From contig JAGWRL010000062.1 of NCBI GenBank assembly GCA_028876585.1, positions 1 to 6,739 on the forward strand: a DNA stretch of 6,739 nucleotides, read 5' to 3'. A program made the position numbers and the translations under genes. This document shows positions 5,795 through 6,739 of this stretch, piece by piece. Position 1 is the first letter of the stretch. Every line of letters begins with the position of its first letter. The stretch is from Pseudomonadota bacterium. Its GTDB lineage: Bacteria > Pseudomonadota > Alphaproteobacteria > Rhizobiales > Beijerinckiaceae. The notes below the pieces were generated by a model, which saw nothing but the letters and a program-made list of their open reading frames with translations, made no database searches and was not told the DNA's origin.

Positions 5795-6415
5795 ATGGCG
5801 ATCAGGTTTCACGAAGGCGACCTGCCCGAGGGCTGCGATTTGGGTTCGGCGGTCGCCATCGACACCGAGACGATGGGGCTGGCGCTCGGGCGCGACCGGC
5901 TGTGCGTGGTGCAGCTGAGCGGCGGCGACGGCAACGCCGAAGTGGTGCGGATCGCCGCCGGCCAGCGCACGGCGCCTCGGCTGACGGCGATGCTGGCCGA
6001 TCCCAAGGTCACCAAGCTGTTCCACTACGGCCGATTCGACATGGCGGTGCTGGCGCATGCGTTCGGCGTGATGCCGGCGCCGGTCTATTGCACCAAGATC
6101 GCCTCGAAACTCGCGCGCACCTACACCGACCGGCACGGGCTGAAGGATCTCGTCAAGGAATTGCTCGGCGTCGATCTCTCCAAGCAGCAGCAGAGTTCGG
6201 ATTGGGGCGCGCCGTCGCTGAGCGACGCGCAGCTCGCCTACGCCGCCTCCGACGTGCTGCACCTGCACGCGCTGCGCGACCGGCTCGACGCGATGCTGGC
6301 GCGCGAGGGCCGCGACGGCCACGCGCGCGCCGCTTTCGCCTATCTGCCGGACCGGGCGCGGCTCGACATGGCCGGCTTCGAGGCGATGGACGTGTTTTCG
6401 CACGCCTCGCCCTGA
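5795..6415 (+). CDS. Short RNase D-like 3'-5' exonuclease (DEDDy family)
   Basis: The 206-residue protein is a 3'-5' exoribonuclease domain like that of RNase D, which trims the 3' ends of tRNA and other stable RNAs in the cytoplasm. All DEDDy catalytic positions are visible: Asp23 and Glu25 in AIDTETMGL (Exo I), Asp82 in LFHYGRFDMAVL (Exo II), and Tyr149 and Asp153 in YAASDVLHL (Exo III, Y-x3-D). Between them, RHGLKDLVKELLGVDLSKQQQSSDW is typical of RNase D. It stops soon after the nuclease domain, so it lacks the two HRDC domains of the roughly 375-residue E. coli enzyme; single-domain forms are common in Alphaproteobacteria. The ATG is preceded by AAGTGAG (5782-5788), 6 nt upstream. It follows the dioxygenase gene on the same strand by 83 bp and may have its own promoter, though I see no clear one. 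Confidence 0.92.
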   Translation: MAIRFHEGDLPEGCDLGSAVAIDTETMGLALGRDRLCVVQLSGGDGNAEVVRIAAGQRTAPRLTAMLADPKVTKLFHYGRFDMAVLAHAFGVMPAPVYCTKIASKLARTYTDRHGLKDLVKELLGVDLSKQQQSSDWGAPSLSDAQLAYAASDVLHLHALRDRLDAMLAREGRDGHARAAFAYLPDRARLDMAGFEAMDVFSHASP

Positions 6416-6425
6416 GCGGGCCGCA

Positions 6426-6443
6426 CGGGCGCTGACGCGCCCG
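6426..6443. terminator. Hairpin between convergent exonuclease and collagen-like genes
   Basis: CGGGCGC (6426-6432) and GCGCCCG (6437-6443) pair perfectly over 7 bp with the loop TGAC. It fills the middle of the 38-bp gap between two converging stop codons, so a bidirectional terminator is the natural reading. No T-tract is present on either side. Confidence 0.55.
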
Positions 6444-6453
6444 CGCGGGAGGC

Positions 6454-6739
6454 TCACGGCTTGATGCAGGCGACCACCGCCTTGGCGCCATAGCAGGTCG
6501 CGCCGGCCATGCTGGAGATTTTCGCCGCGGATTCGCCGCCGACGCAATAGGCGCTGATCATCGTCTCGCCCTGGGCGCAGGACGCTTCCGTCTCGCCGGT
6601 GACGATGTGGATCGCGGCGGCGGCCGCCCCGGCCTCCCCCTTCGGACCCGCAGGCCCGGCGGGACCCGCCTCGCCCTTCGCCCCGGCGGGGCCGGCGTCG
6701 CCCTTGTCGCCCTTTTCGCCCGCCGGTCCGGTGGGGCCG
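6454..6739 (-). CDS. Collagen-like protein, C-terminal part (cut by window edge)
   Basis: On the minus strand the frame opens at the window edge with 13 unbroken Gly-X-Y triplets (GPT GPA GEK GDK GDA GPA GAK GEA GPA GPA GPK GEA GAA), the repeat that forms a collagen triple helix. Four KGD/KGE junctions are present; such Lys-Asp/Glu pairs between chains are known to stabilise triple helices that lack hydroxyproline. A short Ala run then leads to a 52-residue C-terminal domain with four cysteines spaced 11, 17 and 9 apart, in the contexts ASCAQGE, SAYCVGG, ATCYGAK and VACIKP, ending at TGA. This resembles the cysteine-bearing tails of collagen-like proteins in Rhizobiales (recalled, not searched). 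Such proteins are usually secreted or surface-exposed, but the N-terminus and any signal peptide are outside the window. Its role is unknown; adhesion or a structural role is plausible. Confidence 0.85.
   Translation of the reverse strand, partial: GPTGPAGEKGDKGDAGPAGAKGEAGPAGPAGPKGEAGAAAAAIHIVTGETEASCAQGETMISAYCVGGESAAKISSMAGATCYGAKAVVACIKP

Noticed and set aside
6640..6739. Short repeated DNA units at the right edge, as if a repeat array
   Set aside because: The periodicity is in 9-base units and comes from Gly-X-Y codons in an open frame; there are no conserved repeats with unique spacers as in CRISPR.

Overview
The window is GC-rich chromosomal DNA, with most third codon positions G or C, and it reads as ordinary Alphaproteobacteria. 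The clearest taxonomic mark is a direct-repeat SOS box (GAAC-N7-GAAC, i.e. GTTC-N7-GTTC on the other strand), the LexA site type of Alphaproteobacteria, in the divergent uvrA/ssb region. The collagen-like gene at the right edge and the short RNase D also fit the Rhizobiales (Hyphomicrobiales). A Methylocystaceae/Beijerinckiaceae-like host is only a guess.

Layout, left to right. (1) Positions 1-991: the 5' end of uvrA (minus strand, cut by the window edge) diverges from a complete ssb; the SOS box lies between them, on the uvrA side. (2) Positions 992-1039: a short convergent gap with a GC-rich hairpin. (3) Positions 1040-4598: a self-contained efflux cassette. A TetR-family repressor (minus) diverges from an EmrA/HlyD-like membrane-fusion gene, which overlaps by 4 bp an EmrB-like DHA2 transporter gene with a GTG start. 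Two identical 15-bp palindromes, centred 60 bp apart, lie in the divergent promoter region, one near each start codon. (4) Positions 4665-5711: a two-part protein with an apparently cysteine-free redoxin-like N-terminal half and a 2-oxoglutarate/Fe(II) dioxygenase (prolyl-4-hydroxylase-like) C-terminal half. (5) Positions 5795-6415: a short RNase D-like DEDDy exonuclease without HRDC domains. (6) Positions 6454-6739: the 3' end of a collagen-like gene (minus), convergent with the exonuclease gene across another hairpin.

How they work together: UvrA and SSB serve DNA repair and replication, with uvrA very likely under LexA. The TetR repressor probably senses a compound exported by the EmrAB-like pump and represses both itself and the pump. 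The oxygenase and exonuclease follow on the same strand and could be read through from the pump or from their own promoters; no functional link is evident. I see no CRISPR array, transposon, tRNA, rRNA or phage gene. Nothing here is clearly an undescribed system. The points most worth checking are the redoxin-like/dioxygenase fusion, the closeness of a prolyl-hydroxylase-like gene to a collagen-like gene, and the twin-operator promoter.
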